Assembly (NCBI GenBank): GCA_964592425.1
Contig: CAZQCG010000003.1
Location: forward strand, 1-64,000
Source of the DNA: Viridilinea sp964592425
GTDB taxonomy: Bacteria > Chloroflexota > Chloroflexia > Chloroflexales > Chloroflexaceae
Reading direction: 5' to 3'
DNA length: 64,000 nt
The notes under the pieces are model-generated. The model was given only the letters and a program-made list of their open reading frames with translations. It did no database searches and was not told the DNA's origin. The first letter of the stretch is position 1. Every line of letters starts with the position of its first letter. The translations under genes were made by a program, and so were the position numbers. This document shows positions 35,022 to 43,897 of this stretch, in pieces.

Positions 35022-37526
35022 TTACCAGCGCAGCTGCCGGGTGATCGTCGGGTCGGTGATCTTGGTATCCTCGGCCAGCAGCAGGGCCTTGCTGAGGATG
35101 ATCGCCAGGGTCCCGTCACCCTCGAAGGGCACGAAGCGCGTGCCCTCGGCGCCGGCCGTCGTCCCGCGCGCTGGGACGATGCAGAGGTACAGGTCGTTCG
35201 GCTCCATCATAATGTTGCCGCTGCCCAGATGGATCTTGTAGCTACGGATGTCGCCGCGCACGTGGAGGAAGCGCTCGCTGAGCCGGCAGCGGGCCGCGAT
35301 CTTCAGCCGCGGGATCAGCTGCGCCAGCACCTCGCGTCGGGTCTTCGCCGTCTCGGAGAGATCGCCGAAGGCGTAGCCCCGCCAGTAGTCGTGGTAGCGC
35401 GCCTCGCGCCCATTGTCGAGCCAGGTCGGGTCGTTGCCGACGCTCGCCACCCCGACGAACAGATCCACGTCGCGCAGCACCTCGGAGAGCACGAGGGGCG
35501 GAACCTGCTCCAGGGGCACGGGATCGTGGGCGGGACCCTGGTCGTGCCAGGACTGCTGGTAGCCGCCACCGCCGGCGTGGGCGTAGCGCTGGGCCGCGTC
35601 GAGCGGGTAGAAGCGCACCTGGTCGGTCGCCAGGTAGAGATAGGTGCCGATCTCGTTGGTGTCCTGGCCGTACTGGTCCCCGGCGCCCTCGACCCAGTAC
35701 TCGGCCCGCAGCCCCCACTGCGGCAGCAGGCGGTGGGCCGGCGGGTAGCTGTCGTCCACCATCAGGCGCAGCTGGTTCTTCCAGCCGCGGGCGGCGCAGA
35801 GGGCGTTGAACTGGTGCTGGCGAACGATGTGGGCGGCGAAGCGGTTCGAGTAGATTCGGGTGGCTCGCTCGGCGTCGGTCAGCAGGTAGATCTCGCGGTA
35901 GGCCTGCTTGAACGGCTGCTGCACCTCGTGGGCAAGCAGCCACGCGCGCCAGGCCAGCACCTCCTCGGTCGCGCTATCGAGGGGGTGCCAGAGGCTGACG
36001 GTGGTCGTGTCGTCCAGGCCGGCGAGCGCCTGCCCGTCCACGCCAACAAGCTGCCCCGCCTGCCAGATGCCAACCTGCTGCGTCCCCTCGGCCTGGAAGC
36101 GCCAGATCAGGCGGCGGGCGAGCGTGCCAACCAGCGGGTGATCGAGGTAGCGCTCGCGCCAGACGGCGAGCGGCCAGGTCCGCTGCTGCAAGTAGAGCTG
36201 CTCGATGCGGTCGCGCTGGGCCGGGAGCATCGCCTTGATGTCGGCGGTCGCGCTAGTCAGCTCCTTCAGGGCCTCGCCGTGCTCGGCCTTGAGCGCCTTT
36301 GGCGCTGCGGCGAGCTGCTTCCCATCGGCGCGCGTGTAGCGCAGCTCGACGCCTCCGGCGACGACAAGCTCGATGGTCACGCCGCCGAGCACCTCGTGCC
36401 GCAGGCCGACCTCCTCCAGGCCGTAGGTCGGCACGAGCAACTCCTCAAGCTCGTCGGGCGGGAGGCCCGCCCGCTCGGCGGCGTTGGCCAGGGCCGCCGC
36501 GATCTGTTTCTGCGCGGCAGGCATCCGCACGCGTGTCTTGAGCAGGGCGAGCTGGACCATGCCGTGCTGGCCGGGCAGCTGGCCCAGCACCCAGATGCCG
36601 GCGTTGGCGAGCCGGGCTGCGCGTGGGCCGACCCCGGGGATCTTGCGGTAGCAGGCGACGACGAGACTGCCGAGGGCGCGGGCCAGCTCGCGGGTGTCGT
36701 CGGTGGCGCAGAGCCAGACCAGGCCGCGCAGGATGTCGAGGTTGCGATCGAGCAGCACCAGCGGGTGAAGCGTGTGGCCCCCTGGGAGGGCGATGGGCTC
36801 CGAGCGCGGCTGGTCAGCCAGTGGCAGCCAGCGCAGCAGCGCCGCCCGCACCTCCTCCGCGCCGAGGCGTTCGACCAGCGCGGTCGCGGCCTTGCGCCAT
36901 TTCTGGCCCGGGGTGGAGCCGCCGGCTGCAGCGCACTGGCGGAGCAGCTGCGTCCACAGCACACGCTGCTCGGGCGCGAGGGCGGCGATCTCGGCACGCG
37001 CGGCGTCGGCCCAGGGCTCGCCCGCAAGGAGCGGCTGATCCACCTCAGTGATCCCGGCGAGCTCCTTGAGCTTGAGCAGGCGTCGACGCTGATCGGCGCC
37101 CCAGGCCTGGCCCTCGAGGTCGGCGATGAGCGCGACGAGGGCCTCGTCCAGGGCGGGGGTGCGCGAGTTGCTCGCGAGGTACGTCGCGACGACCTTGCCG
37201 ATGTGGGGCTCGAGCTGCCAGCTGTACGGGTTGCGCCGCACGCAGCCGATCAGGGTCAGCACATCGTCGTGCGAGAAGGGGAGCGTGCGGCGGAGCAGCG
37301 CGGTCAGGCTCTCGATCATTGCCCAGCTCATCCGGCCGTGGTTGCCCGGATCCTGGAGCCACGCCACTGCGGTCATCACGAACGCGCACTGCTCCTCAGG
37401 GCTGGCGCGCAGCAGCTCCTCGCCCGCTGGCAGGTTCTTGAGCTGGAGGTTGGGGCGGAACACCCGCATGGCCCATGCGCCAAGGATGTCGGCGATCTGC
37501 TCGCCGAAGGAGGGGGTATGCGTCAT
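35022..37526 (-). CDS. DUF4132-type protein (MolR/WGR-associated family)
   Basis: This is an 834-residue protein. The first 370 residues are helical, with a helix-hairpin-helix-like IPGVGPRAARLANAG near 300. Residues about 440-620 hold the DUF4132 core: WPLAVWRERYLDHPLVGTLA, HPLDSATEEV, then QPFKQAYREIYLLTDAE. The C-terminus (ERFLHVRGDIRSYKIHLGSG and MEPNDLYLCIVPA) is the conserved end domain. The function of DUF4132 is not established. A small partner gene ends four bases upstream. Confidence 0.75.
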   Translation of the reverse strand: MTHTPSFGEQIADILGAWAMRVFRPNLQLKNLPAGEELLRASPEEQCAFVMTAVAWLQDPGNHGRMSWAMIESLTALLRRTLPFSHDDVLTLIGCVRRNPYSWQLEPHIGKVVATYLASNSRTPALDEALVALIADLEGQAWGADQRRRLLKLKELAGITEVDQPLLAGEPWADAARAEIAALAPEQRVLWTQLLRQCAAAGGSTPGQKWRKAATALVERLGAEEVRAALLRWLPLADQPRSEPIALPGGHTLHPLVLLDRNLDILRGLVWLCATDDTRELARALGSLVVACYRKIPGVGPRAARLANAGIWVLGQLPGQHGMVQLALLKTRVRMPAAQKQIAAALANAAERAGLPPDELEELLVPTYGLEEVGLRHEVLGGVTIELVVAGGVELRYTRADGKQLAAAPKALKAEHGEALKELTSATADIKAMLPAQRDRIEQLYLQQRTWPLAVWRERYLDHPLVGTLARRLIWRFQAEGTQQVGIWQAGQLVGVDGQALAGLDDTTTVSLWHPLDSATEEVLAWRAWLLAHEVQQPFKQAYREIYLLTDAERATRIYSNRFAAHIVRQHQFNALCAARGWKNQLRLMVDDSYPPAHRLLPQWGLRAEYWVEGAGDQYGQDTNEIGTYLYLATDQVRFYPLDAAQRYAHAGGGGYQQSWHDQGPAHDPVPLEQVPPLVLSEVLRDVDLFVGVASVGNDPTWLDNGREARYHDYWRGYAFGDLSETAKTRREVLAQLIPRLKIAARCRLSERFLHVRGDIRSYKIHLGSGNIMMEPNDLYLCIVPARGTTAGAEGTRFVPFEGDGTLAIILSKALLLAEDTKITDPTITRQLRW

Positions 37527-37530
37527 CGGT

Positions 37531-37932
37531 TTAGCCCCCCACCAGCGGCACGAGCTTGAGGAAGGTGACGACCGTCTGCTCGCCCAGGAGCACCATGTCG
37601 TCGAGTTGCTCGACCTGGCGGTCGTCGATCAGGATGAGGAAGCCGTTGCGCATGAAGGCCTCGAGCGCCCGCTCCACCTGCTCGGCGGGGTCGATGCGCC
37701 GCGGTCGGGGCATGCGATAGCCGTTCAGCATCAGCTCAGCCGCGCCCGGCTGCACGAGGCCCTGGAAGAACTCGCCCTGGCGCTCGTTGTAGGCGGTGGC
37801 CTCCTGCTCGATACGGGCGCGGATCAGCTCGCGGACAGTGAGGTGATTGGAGGGAAAGCCGAGGAGAAACTCGACGGGTGGGCGGCCCAGGCGGAAGACC
37901 AACTCGTCGCGGACGGTGACCTGTGTGTGCAT
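37531..37932 (-). CDS. Small partner protein of the DUF4132 gene
   Basis: This is a 133-residue protein. The second half (IDPAEQVERALEAFMRNGFL, then IDDRQVEQLDDMVLL and VVTFLKLVPLVGG) matches the small protein that commonly precedes DUF4132 genes. The two genes are four bases apart and clearly co-transcribed. No catalytic motif is seen. A binding-partner role is likely. Confidence 0.7.
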   Translation of the reverse strand: MHTQVTVRDELVFRLGRPPVEFLLGFPSNHLTVRELIRARIEQEATAYNERQGEFFQGLVQPGAAELMLNGYRMPRPRRIDPAEQVERALEAFMRNGFLILIDDRQVEQLDDMVLLGEQTVVTFLKLVPLVGG

Positions 37933-38049
37933 CTGCTGCTCCCTTTCGCGTACGATGTCGTCCCTGCACAGGTTGCTGACGGGCGAGGACGGCCCGTCGT
38001 TGGAGTATGTTCAGCATACGGCAGAGGTGTGACAGGGAGTGTCACAGGA

Positions 38050-38240
38050 GCGGCGTGGGCTACAAACGTGGCTACACGGGGAAATGACCTCATCTCACTT
38101 CCCCGTGCTCACGGCGAAGCCGCGCATGCGCAGCGCGGGCGCAGCGAGTCATCTTTAGCCATCCGAAGGGGCACATGGCTACAGACGCAGGGACACGGGA
38201 GCAGACTCTTGAACTTTGGCTACAAACTTGGCTACATGAA
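38050..38240 (+). repeat. GGCTACA direct repeats next to the tRNA-Gly att site
   Basis: GGCTACA occurs at about 38056, 38067, 38174, 38217 and 38229. Two copies are about 12 bases apart and followed by TGAAC. The same arrangement occurs at about 434 and 445 near the left att site. These look like arm-type binding sites for a tyrosine recombinase. Confidence 0.5.
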
Positions 38241-38241
38241 C

Positions 38242-38276
38242 GCGAAATCCCGCCGGAGGCCCCGGCGGGATTTCGC
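38242..38276. terminator. 15-bp perfect hairpin downstream of tRNA-Gly
   Basis: GCGAAATCCCGCCGG pairs with CCGGCGGGATTTCGC around a 5-base loop. It lies 20 bases beyond the tRNA 3' end on the minus strand and probably ends the tRNA transcript, although no U-run follows. Confidence 0.6.
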
Positions 38277-38295
38277 TTCCTAATGCCCTAAACTG

Positions 38296-38370
38296 TGGAG
38301 CGGGCGACGCGATTCGAACGCGCGACCATCTGCTTGGAAGGCAGATGCTCTACCACTGAGCTACGCCCGC
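38296..38370 (-). tRNA. tRNA-Gly (TCC anticodon)
   Basis: The minus strand folds as a complete tRNA: acceptor GCGGGCG/CGCCCGC, a D arm, anticodon stem CTGCC/GCAG-type around TTCCAA (anticodon TCC), a T arm with GTTCGAATC, and an encoded CCA. It is the intact member of the att pair, with 38297-38344 duplicated at 283-330. Confidence 0.95.
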
Positions 38371-38401
38371 CTCGCTGCACTCTACCATAGCCCTGTCTGA
38401 A

Positions 38402-40556
38402 ATGCAACCCTTCTACCCAGGGCGCTGTCACGCTCTTCCGCTAGACGTGCTACACTACATACATGTTGAGAAAAGGTTTACGGCTGCTCTGCGCGCTAAG
38501 GATGCTCTGGAGGTCTACCGCCGAGTGAGCTATGCCCTCCCAAACCTTGAAATTGGTGATTGCTGGGACCTGCTTGCCTTGCCAGAGCAACTCCAGGCTG
38601 CCTGCCTGCCTCTGCCACCTGCCCTGCTCGGCTTGCTCGATACTGCTCAGGCCCTCCTCTTCGCCGAAACATCCGCCGGGCTATTTCCGCTTAGCCTTGA
38701 CTACGCCAATGGCACGCTCAGCGACCCCTCCCTGCAGGCCCTGGCTGGCCCTGAACCCACGCTGCGCCTCGCGTGTCGTGCGCTGAACCCGCTTACGCTC
38801 TACCTGCTGCGCCCACCCACCCCGCCGCTCGAGCTCGCCGCTACGACGATCCTCACTGAGGACGGCGTCCCCCTCAGTTTAAGCCTCAGGATCTCGCACG
38901 CTTCAGCCAGTCCCAGGCCCTGGCAAGCTGGAATGCCTTTCGCCTCAGCCTCCAGGCGGCCCAGTTCGCCATTGTTGCGGGCTTCGATGAACTGCTCTGC
39001 CTGCCTCTCCTGCGCGACGTCGATCTGCTTGAACATCAGTTGCGCACCGCTCGTACCGCCCTGCGCCGCATGCGCGGGCGCGCCCTCCTCTGTGATGAGG
39101 TCGGCCTCGGTAAGACCGTTGAGGCTGGCATGATCACCCTTGAACTGGTCGCCCGCGGCCTCGCTCGCCGCACCCTTGTCCTCACCCCGCCCTCCCTCGT
39201 TGAGCAGTGGCAGAGTGAGCTGAGCCGCAAGTTCGGCCTTGCTAGCATCGCTTTCGATGCCCCCCTCTTTCGTGAACAGGATCCCGCAGCCTGGGGCCGC
39301 CACGAGCGCATCGTCGCCTCTTACCATACCGCTAAACGTGAACCCCATCGCTCCGCTATTCTCGCCCACGAGTGGGATCTGGTGATTATTGATGAGGCCC
39401 ATCATCTGCGTAATCGTGCCACTGTGCTCTGGCAGTTCGCCGCTGAGTTGCGCAAGAAGTATATCCTCCTGCTCACCTTTGATCTGCCCTGGAACCCGAT
39501 GCGCATCGAGCAGCGCATCGGGCGCCTTAGCCGTATTGGCCAGACCCGTGATGTCTATGTCTTTAATCTTGTCGCCGCCGAGACCCTCGAAGCCGCTATT
39601 CTGCACCTGCTCGATGCCAAGATCGCTATGTTTGAACTGGTCGTCGGTGAGGTCGATATGATCCTTGGTAACCTTGACGATGAGCAAGAGTTCGAGGATC
39701 TGGTTGCCTCCCTCTGGGCCGATGCCGCCGACGAAGCTGCTTTCCATACGGCTATCGACCAGCTCGGTGAACGCCTGGTGGCCGCCCGCACTGCCTATCT
39801 GCGTCAACGTGCCCACGACGACCGCCTCTTCGGCGAACGTTTTGCCCCCGAGGCGCTGCCTGAACATCCCCACGCTCAGTTACTCACCTTCGGCCTGCCG
39901 CTGCTTGATGAACTGCTTAGCACTGCCCAGGCCCGCGCTCTTAGCGCCCACGTCTACTACGAAAGCCGCTACCTTCAGCCCTACCGCCTTGACCAGCAGG
40001 TACGCCGCGATCTCACCCTCCCCACCGGCACGACCCTCGCGTTGATCGGGCCGCGCCCCGCCTATGTCGCCCATGCCATCTTCTGGTTCGAGGTCAGCTA
40101 CCTGGGTGATGAGAAGACCCAGGCCCTGATCGCTGTTGCCGTTGATCGCCACTATGGCCGCCTGGTACGCCACCTCGATCCGCTCCTGGCTGATCCTAAC
40201 CTGAGTGAAGAGCGGCGCTGGCCCTTCCCCAATGCCACGAGTCTGCCCCTCGCCCAGAGCTATCTGCTCGCCCGTGATCGTCTCATCCGCACGGTCGCAG
40301 CCGAGGCTAATAGCCAGCAGCGCGCCCGCCAGAATCAGGCTGGACGCGAGATTGAGCGTATGGAACGCTACTTCGCCGATATGGCTGAAGAACTTGAGAC
40401 CCGCATCAGTCGTGCGACTCCCCCCTCACGATCAGCTGGGATCCCCTCACCGAAAAGACTGATGCCCTCGTTTGCCCCCGCTGTAGCCAGCCCACCTATG
40501 TGCTCAGCCTTGACCGCCGAGGCTTCCTCCATTCTCCTGCCTGTGAACGCTCGTAG
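38402..40556 (+). pseudogene. SNF2-family helicase, two frameshifts and a central deletion
   Basis: Three frames rebuild one SNF2/RapA-like helicase. The first (from 38402) runs to a C5 tract at 38869-38873. Adding one C restores QDLARFSQSQALASWNAFRL in the next frame, which then has the Walker A (LLCDEVGLGKTVEAG) and DEAH box. At about 39477 KYILLLT joins directly to FDLPWNPMRIEQRIGRLSRI, removing the TATP motif and the start of the second RecA domain. A C6 tract at 40420-40425 causes the second shift, after which the zinc-like end (VCPRCSQPTYVLSLD) reads to 40556. No clear start codon is left. Confidence 0.8.
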
Positions 40557-40578
40557 AGACGCCCCGGTGGGGCGTCTC
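40556..40578 (+). terminator. Hairpin after the SNF2 remnant
   Basis: GAGACGCCCC pairs with GGGGCGTCTC around GGT. Two more CCCCACCGGG units follow within 60 bases, so this is also part of a local repeat cluster. There is no U-run. Confidence 0.5.
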
Positions 40579-40741
40579 AGAACTCAGAACCGCCCCACCG
40601 GGGCCTCGCACCCCCGCCCCACCGGGCTGCGCACGACCCTGGCTGGAATGACACCTTAAGGTACCCTCAAACGGTATAAAAGCCAGCCACATTTCATCAG
40701 CGTATGCGCAGATCCTTCCTGCGCTGAAAGGCAGGCACTCT

Positions 40742-41374
40742 TTGAACCAGCACACCGTCAGTGACGAACACCGACTCCACTGGAGCTTGCTCCTCTATGA
40801 CCGCTCGACGATGGAGCACTGCGAGCGGGTCGCTCTCCTCGCCGGGGCACTTGCGATCCGCCTTGGCTGGAGTGTCGATCATTGTCGGAAACTGGTTCGC
40901 GCTGCCCGCCTGCACGATATCGGTAAGCTCAAAATCCCCCGTGGCCTGCTGCAAAAACCAGGCCCACTCACCCCCGATGAGTATCTTGAACTCCAGCGTC
41001 ATACCGAACATGGTGTCACCATCGTCAGCCGGTTAGTCAGCGACCCACTGCTGCTTGCCGTGATCGGTAGCCATCACGAGCGCTGGGACGGGCACGGTTA
41101 CCCTCATCGCCTCGCCGGCGAGCGCATCCCCTTTGCCGCCCGCATTGTCGCTGTCGCCGATACCTATGATGCCCTCGCCTATGACCGGCCCTACCGCCTG
41201 GGCTTGAGTCCCGCCGCTGCCCGCGACTATCTGCTTGCCCATAGCGGTAGCCATTTTGATCCCCTCGTCGTTCAGGCTTTCACTCAGCTTGCCTCCGCTG
41301 AGTCGCGTAATGCGCCATCTCCGCAACACGCCAACAGCCCTTACTGGTATCTCCCAAGCCCAGGGGTGGCTTAG
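40742..41374 (+). CDS. HD-GYP domain phosphodiesterase
   Basis: This is a 210-residue single-domain HD-GYP protein. The metal-binding HD is in RLHDIGKLKIP, followed by the HH pair in GSHHERWDGHGYPHRLAG (containing GYP) and the RIVAVADTYDALAYDRPYR segment. These residues are those of c-di-GMP phosphodiesterases. The start is a TTG at 40742 with AAAGGCAGG upstream. There is no receiver or sensor domain, so it is a stand-alone catalytic unit. Confidence 0.85.
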   Translation: MNQHTVSDEHRLHWSLLLYDRSTMEHCERVALLAGALAIRLGWSVDHCRKLVRAARLHDIGKLKIPRGLLQKPGPLTPDEYLELQRHTEHGVTIVSRLVSDPLLLAVIGSHHERWDGHGYPHRLAGERIPFAARIVAVADTYDALAYDRPYRLGLSPAAARDYLLAHSGSHFDPLVVQAFTQLASAESRNAPSPQHANSPYWYLPSPGVA

Positions 41375-41510
41375 CTCGGTCGAGTTGTGGCGGTGTGAGA
41401 CGCCCCCTGAAGTCTGTGGTACACTGAACTGTACGCACCCCGCGCATAGGGAACTGTTGCATTTAGCCCAATCCCCGATGCTCTTTTTCATCCCGAATTG
41501 AGTACAGTCT

Positions 41511-43058
41511 ATGCCTACGCTGCGCGAGTTGCTAGCCAGCCTCACGCCAACCCTGCTCAGTGGTTCGCTTGAGTGCTCGATCAACGGGCTGAGCTACGAC
41601 TCACGCCGCGTTCGACCGGGCGATCTCTTCGTCGCCGTCAAAGGCCAGCATGTCGATGGCCATAGTTTTGTCGATCAGGCGCTAGCCCAGGGTGCCGCTG
41701 CGGTTGTGGTTGATGCTCGCCATTGGCAGACAAGGGTGTCGGAAGGCTATACCCTGCTCAGTGTGCCCGATAGTCGGCTGGCCCTTGCCCCTCTGGCCGC
41801 TGCCCTGTATGGCTACCCTGCGGCGCACCTCTGCACTATTGGCGTTACCGGCACCAAGGGCAAAAGCACCACGACCGACATGATCAGCCAGCTCCTCGAC
41901 AGCGCTGGGCAGCTAACCGGCCTGATCAGCACGGTCGATTTTAAGGTCGGGCCGCGCCGCTGGGCAAACCAGACTCGCCAGAGTACGCCTGAGGCCCCCG
42001 AGGTGCAGGCCCTGCTTGCCGAGATGCGCACCGCTGGTTGTACCACCGCCGTGCTCGAAGCAACCTCCCACGCCCTTTCACCCGGCTGGAATCGCCTCGG
42101 CGGCTGTCTCTTCGATGTCGCCGTCTTCCTCAATCTCTCCCACGAACACCTCGACTACCACGGTACTCTCGAACAGTACCGCGCCGATAAGGCTCGCCTC
42201 TTCAGCTTGCTTGGCGAAGAGGCTCCCGGCCAGCCGTCACGGCATAGCGAACGCTGGGCCATCGTCAACCGCGACGACCCCCACCACCCGGTCTTTCTTG
42301 ACGCCGCGCCGCCAATTGCCCGTCGCCTCAGCTTTGGCCTCCACCCCGAGGCCGATGTGCGTGCCAGTGATATACGCAGCGACCCCCTCGGTAGTAGTTT
42401 CACCGTCGAGACGCCATGGGGCAGTACCAGCCTCCACCTGGCCCTTCCCGGCAGTTTCAACCTCGCCAATGCCCTCGCCGCCCTCAGCGTCGCCCTTAGC
42501 CAGGGCCTTGCCCTCGAAGTGGCCACCACCGCCCTCGCCAGAGTTCAGGCCCCCCGTGGACGTATGCAGCCCGTTGTTGCCGGCCAGCCCTTCGCTGTCC
42601 TGGTTGACTATGCCCACAGTCCCGCCTCCTTCGAGCAGGTGCTGGCCATGTTGCGCCCGCTTACCCCTGGCCGATTGATTGCCGTCTTTGGTAGTGCTGG
42701 CGAGCGTGACCGGGCCAAGCGCCCGCTTCAGGGTGCGCTTGCTGCACGCTACTGCGAGCTGCTTGTCCTCACCGACGAAGACCCGCGTGGGGAGGATCGT
42801 ATGGCGATCATCAGGGCTATTGCCACCGGTGCCGAAAGGGTTGGACACTACGAAGGTAGGGGTTACCTCTGTATCCCTGATCGAGCTATGGCTATTGGTG
42901 CGGCCCTCACTGTCGCAAAGCCCGGTGATACCGTGCTGCTGCTTGGCAAAGGCCACGAGGGTAGCATCATCTACGCCAACTACAGCCTGCCCTGGGACGA
43001 ACTGGCCGAGGCGTACCGCGCCCTGCGCATCCTTGGCTATAACCAGGTCAACCCATGA
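41511..43058 (+). CDS. murE: MurE-type UDP-MurNAc-tripeptide synthetase
   Basis: This is a 515-residue Mur ligase that adds the third amino acid to the peptidoglycan peptide. Domain 1 opens YDSRRVRPGDLFVAV, domain 2 has the ATP loop GVTGTKGKSTTTD (Lys where Asn is usual) and the SHALSPG segment, and domain 3 has the family DYAHSP. The amino-acid pocket motif, DNPR in DAP-specific enzymes, reads DEDPRGED here. Chloroflexus peptidoglycan is reported to use ornithine, so the change may mark a different third residue. It overlaps the next gene by ATGA. Confidence 0.85.
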   Translation: MPTLRELLASLTPTLLSGSLECSINGLSYDSRRVRPGDLFVAVKGQHVDGHSFVDQALAQGAAAVVVDARHWQTRVSEGYTLLSVPDSRLALAPLAAALYGYPAAHLCTIGVTGTKGKSTTTDMISQLLDSAGQLTGLISTVDFKVGPRRWANQTRQSTPEAPEVQALLAEMRTAGCTTAVLEATSHALSPGWNRLGGCLFDVAVFLNLSHEHLDYHGTLEQYRADKARLFSLLGEEAPGQPSRHSERWAIVNRDDPHHPVFLDAAPPIARRLSFGLHPEADVRASDIRSDPLGSSFTVETPWGSTSLHLALPGSFNLANALAALSVALSQGLALEVATTALARVQAPRGRMQPVVAGQPFAVLVDYAHSPASFEQVLAMLRPLTPGRLIAVFGSAGERDRAKRPLQGALAARYCELLVLTDEDPRGEDRMAIIRAIATGAERVGHYEGRGYLCIPDRAMAIGAALTVAKPGDTVLLLGKGHEGSIIYANYSLPWDELAEAYRALRILGYNQVNP

Positions 43059-43897
43059 TTGACCTGGCCCCTCATAGCCCCTACAGCCTTGAATTGCTCA
43101 CTCCGGTGCTCGCCGCAGCCGGCAGTCTCGGCTATGGGATTGAGGTTGCCCGCCAGCTCGGTTTCAGCACCCCCGCTGCGCCCCATGGCCTTGCTGCCCT
43201 CGTTACCCGTACATGCACCCTACGTCCACACCGGGGCCATGTTAGCCTGATTGAGACCCCCGCTGGCCTGCTCTACGCCGATAATGAGGCCAATCCCGGC
43301 CTGCGTATCGTTCGTGAACGCTTTGCGCCCATCTGGGCCAGCTGGGAATTGCCCGTTGTCCTCAGCCTCAGCACCAGCAACCCTGATGAACTCAGGGTTA
43401 TGCTCAGTGAACTCGAATTGTGTGAGGGCCTGGCCGGGGTGGAGTTGCCCTTGAGCCTCGCTGATGTTGCCTCCCTCACTGCGGCAACGACGCTACTCAA
43501 TAGCGTTCGTGCCGCTACCCACCTGCCGCTCCTGGTCAAACTGCCTGCCTGTGCCCCAGCATTGCCAGCTCTGGCGCGAGCGGTTGCCGCCACCGGTGTC
43601 GATGCGCTGGTGATCAGTGGGGCCCAACCTGCCGCTGCCCCTGGCCCCAACGGCCTCGTGCATGGCTGGCTCTGCGGCCCTGCCATGTTTCCGCTCACCC
43701 TGCGGGCCGTGGCAGACATCGCTGATAGTGTCAGCCTGCCTGTTATCGGCGTTGGCGGTGTGAACAGCCCAGCCGCAGCCCAGGCCCTCATCGATGCCGG
43801 GGCAACCGCCGTCGGTCTGGCTAGTGTCCTGCTCACTGACCTGCGCAGTGCTGCCCGGATCGCCGCAGCCTTCTACAGCGGTTCTCAAAAGGGTTGA
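43055..43897 (+). CDS. Dihydroorotate-dehydrogenase-like flavoprotein
   Basis: This is a 280-residue TIM barrel of the DHODH type: TPVLAAAGSLGYG matches the family first loop (NPVMTASGTFGYG). The end (LPVIGVGGVNSPAAAQALID then AVGLASVLL) is the FMN phosphate site. The usual active-site loop is weak (WLCGPAMFPLTLRAV), so I do not call it pyrD. It is translationally coupled to murE. A role in cell-wall precursor metabolism or pyrimidine synthesis is open. Confidence 0.7.
   Translation: MIDLAPHSPYSLELLTPVLAAAGSLGYGIEVARQLGFSTPAAPHGLAALVTRTCTLRPHRGHVSLIETPAGLLYADNEANPGLRIVRERFAPIWASWELPVVLSLSTSNPDELRVMLSELELCEGLAGVELPLSLADVASLTAATTLLNSVRAATHLPLLVKLPACAPALPALARAVAATGVDALVISGAQPAAAPGPNGLVHGWLCGPAMFPLTLRAVADIADSVSLPVIGVGGVNSPAAAQALIDAGATAVGLASVLLTDLRSAARIAAAFYSGSQKG

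Noticed and set aside
34698..37559. Plus-strand open frame of 953 residues
   Set aside because: It is a shadow of the DUF4132 gene on the other strand, with low-complexity composition.
40556..40660. Possible CRISPR array from repeated CCCCACCGGG units
   Set aside because: The units are short, irregular and without spacers, so they are local palindromic repeats.
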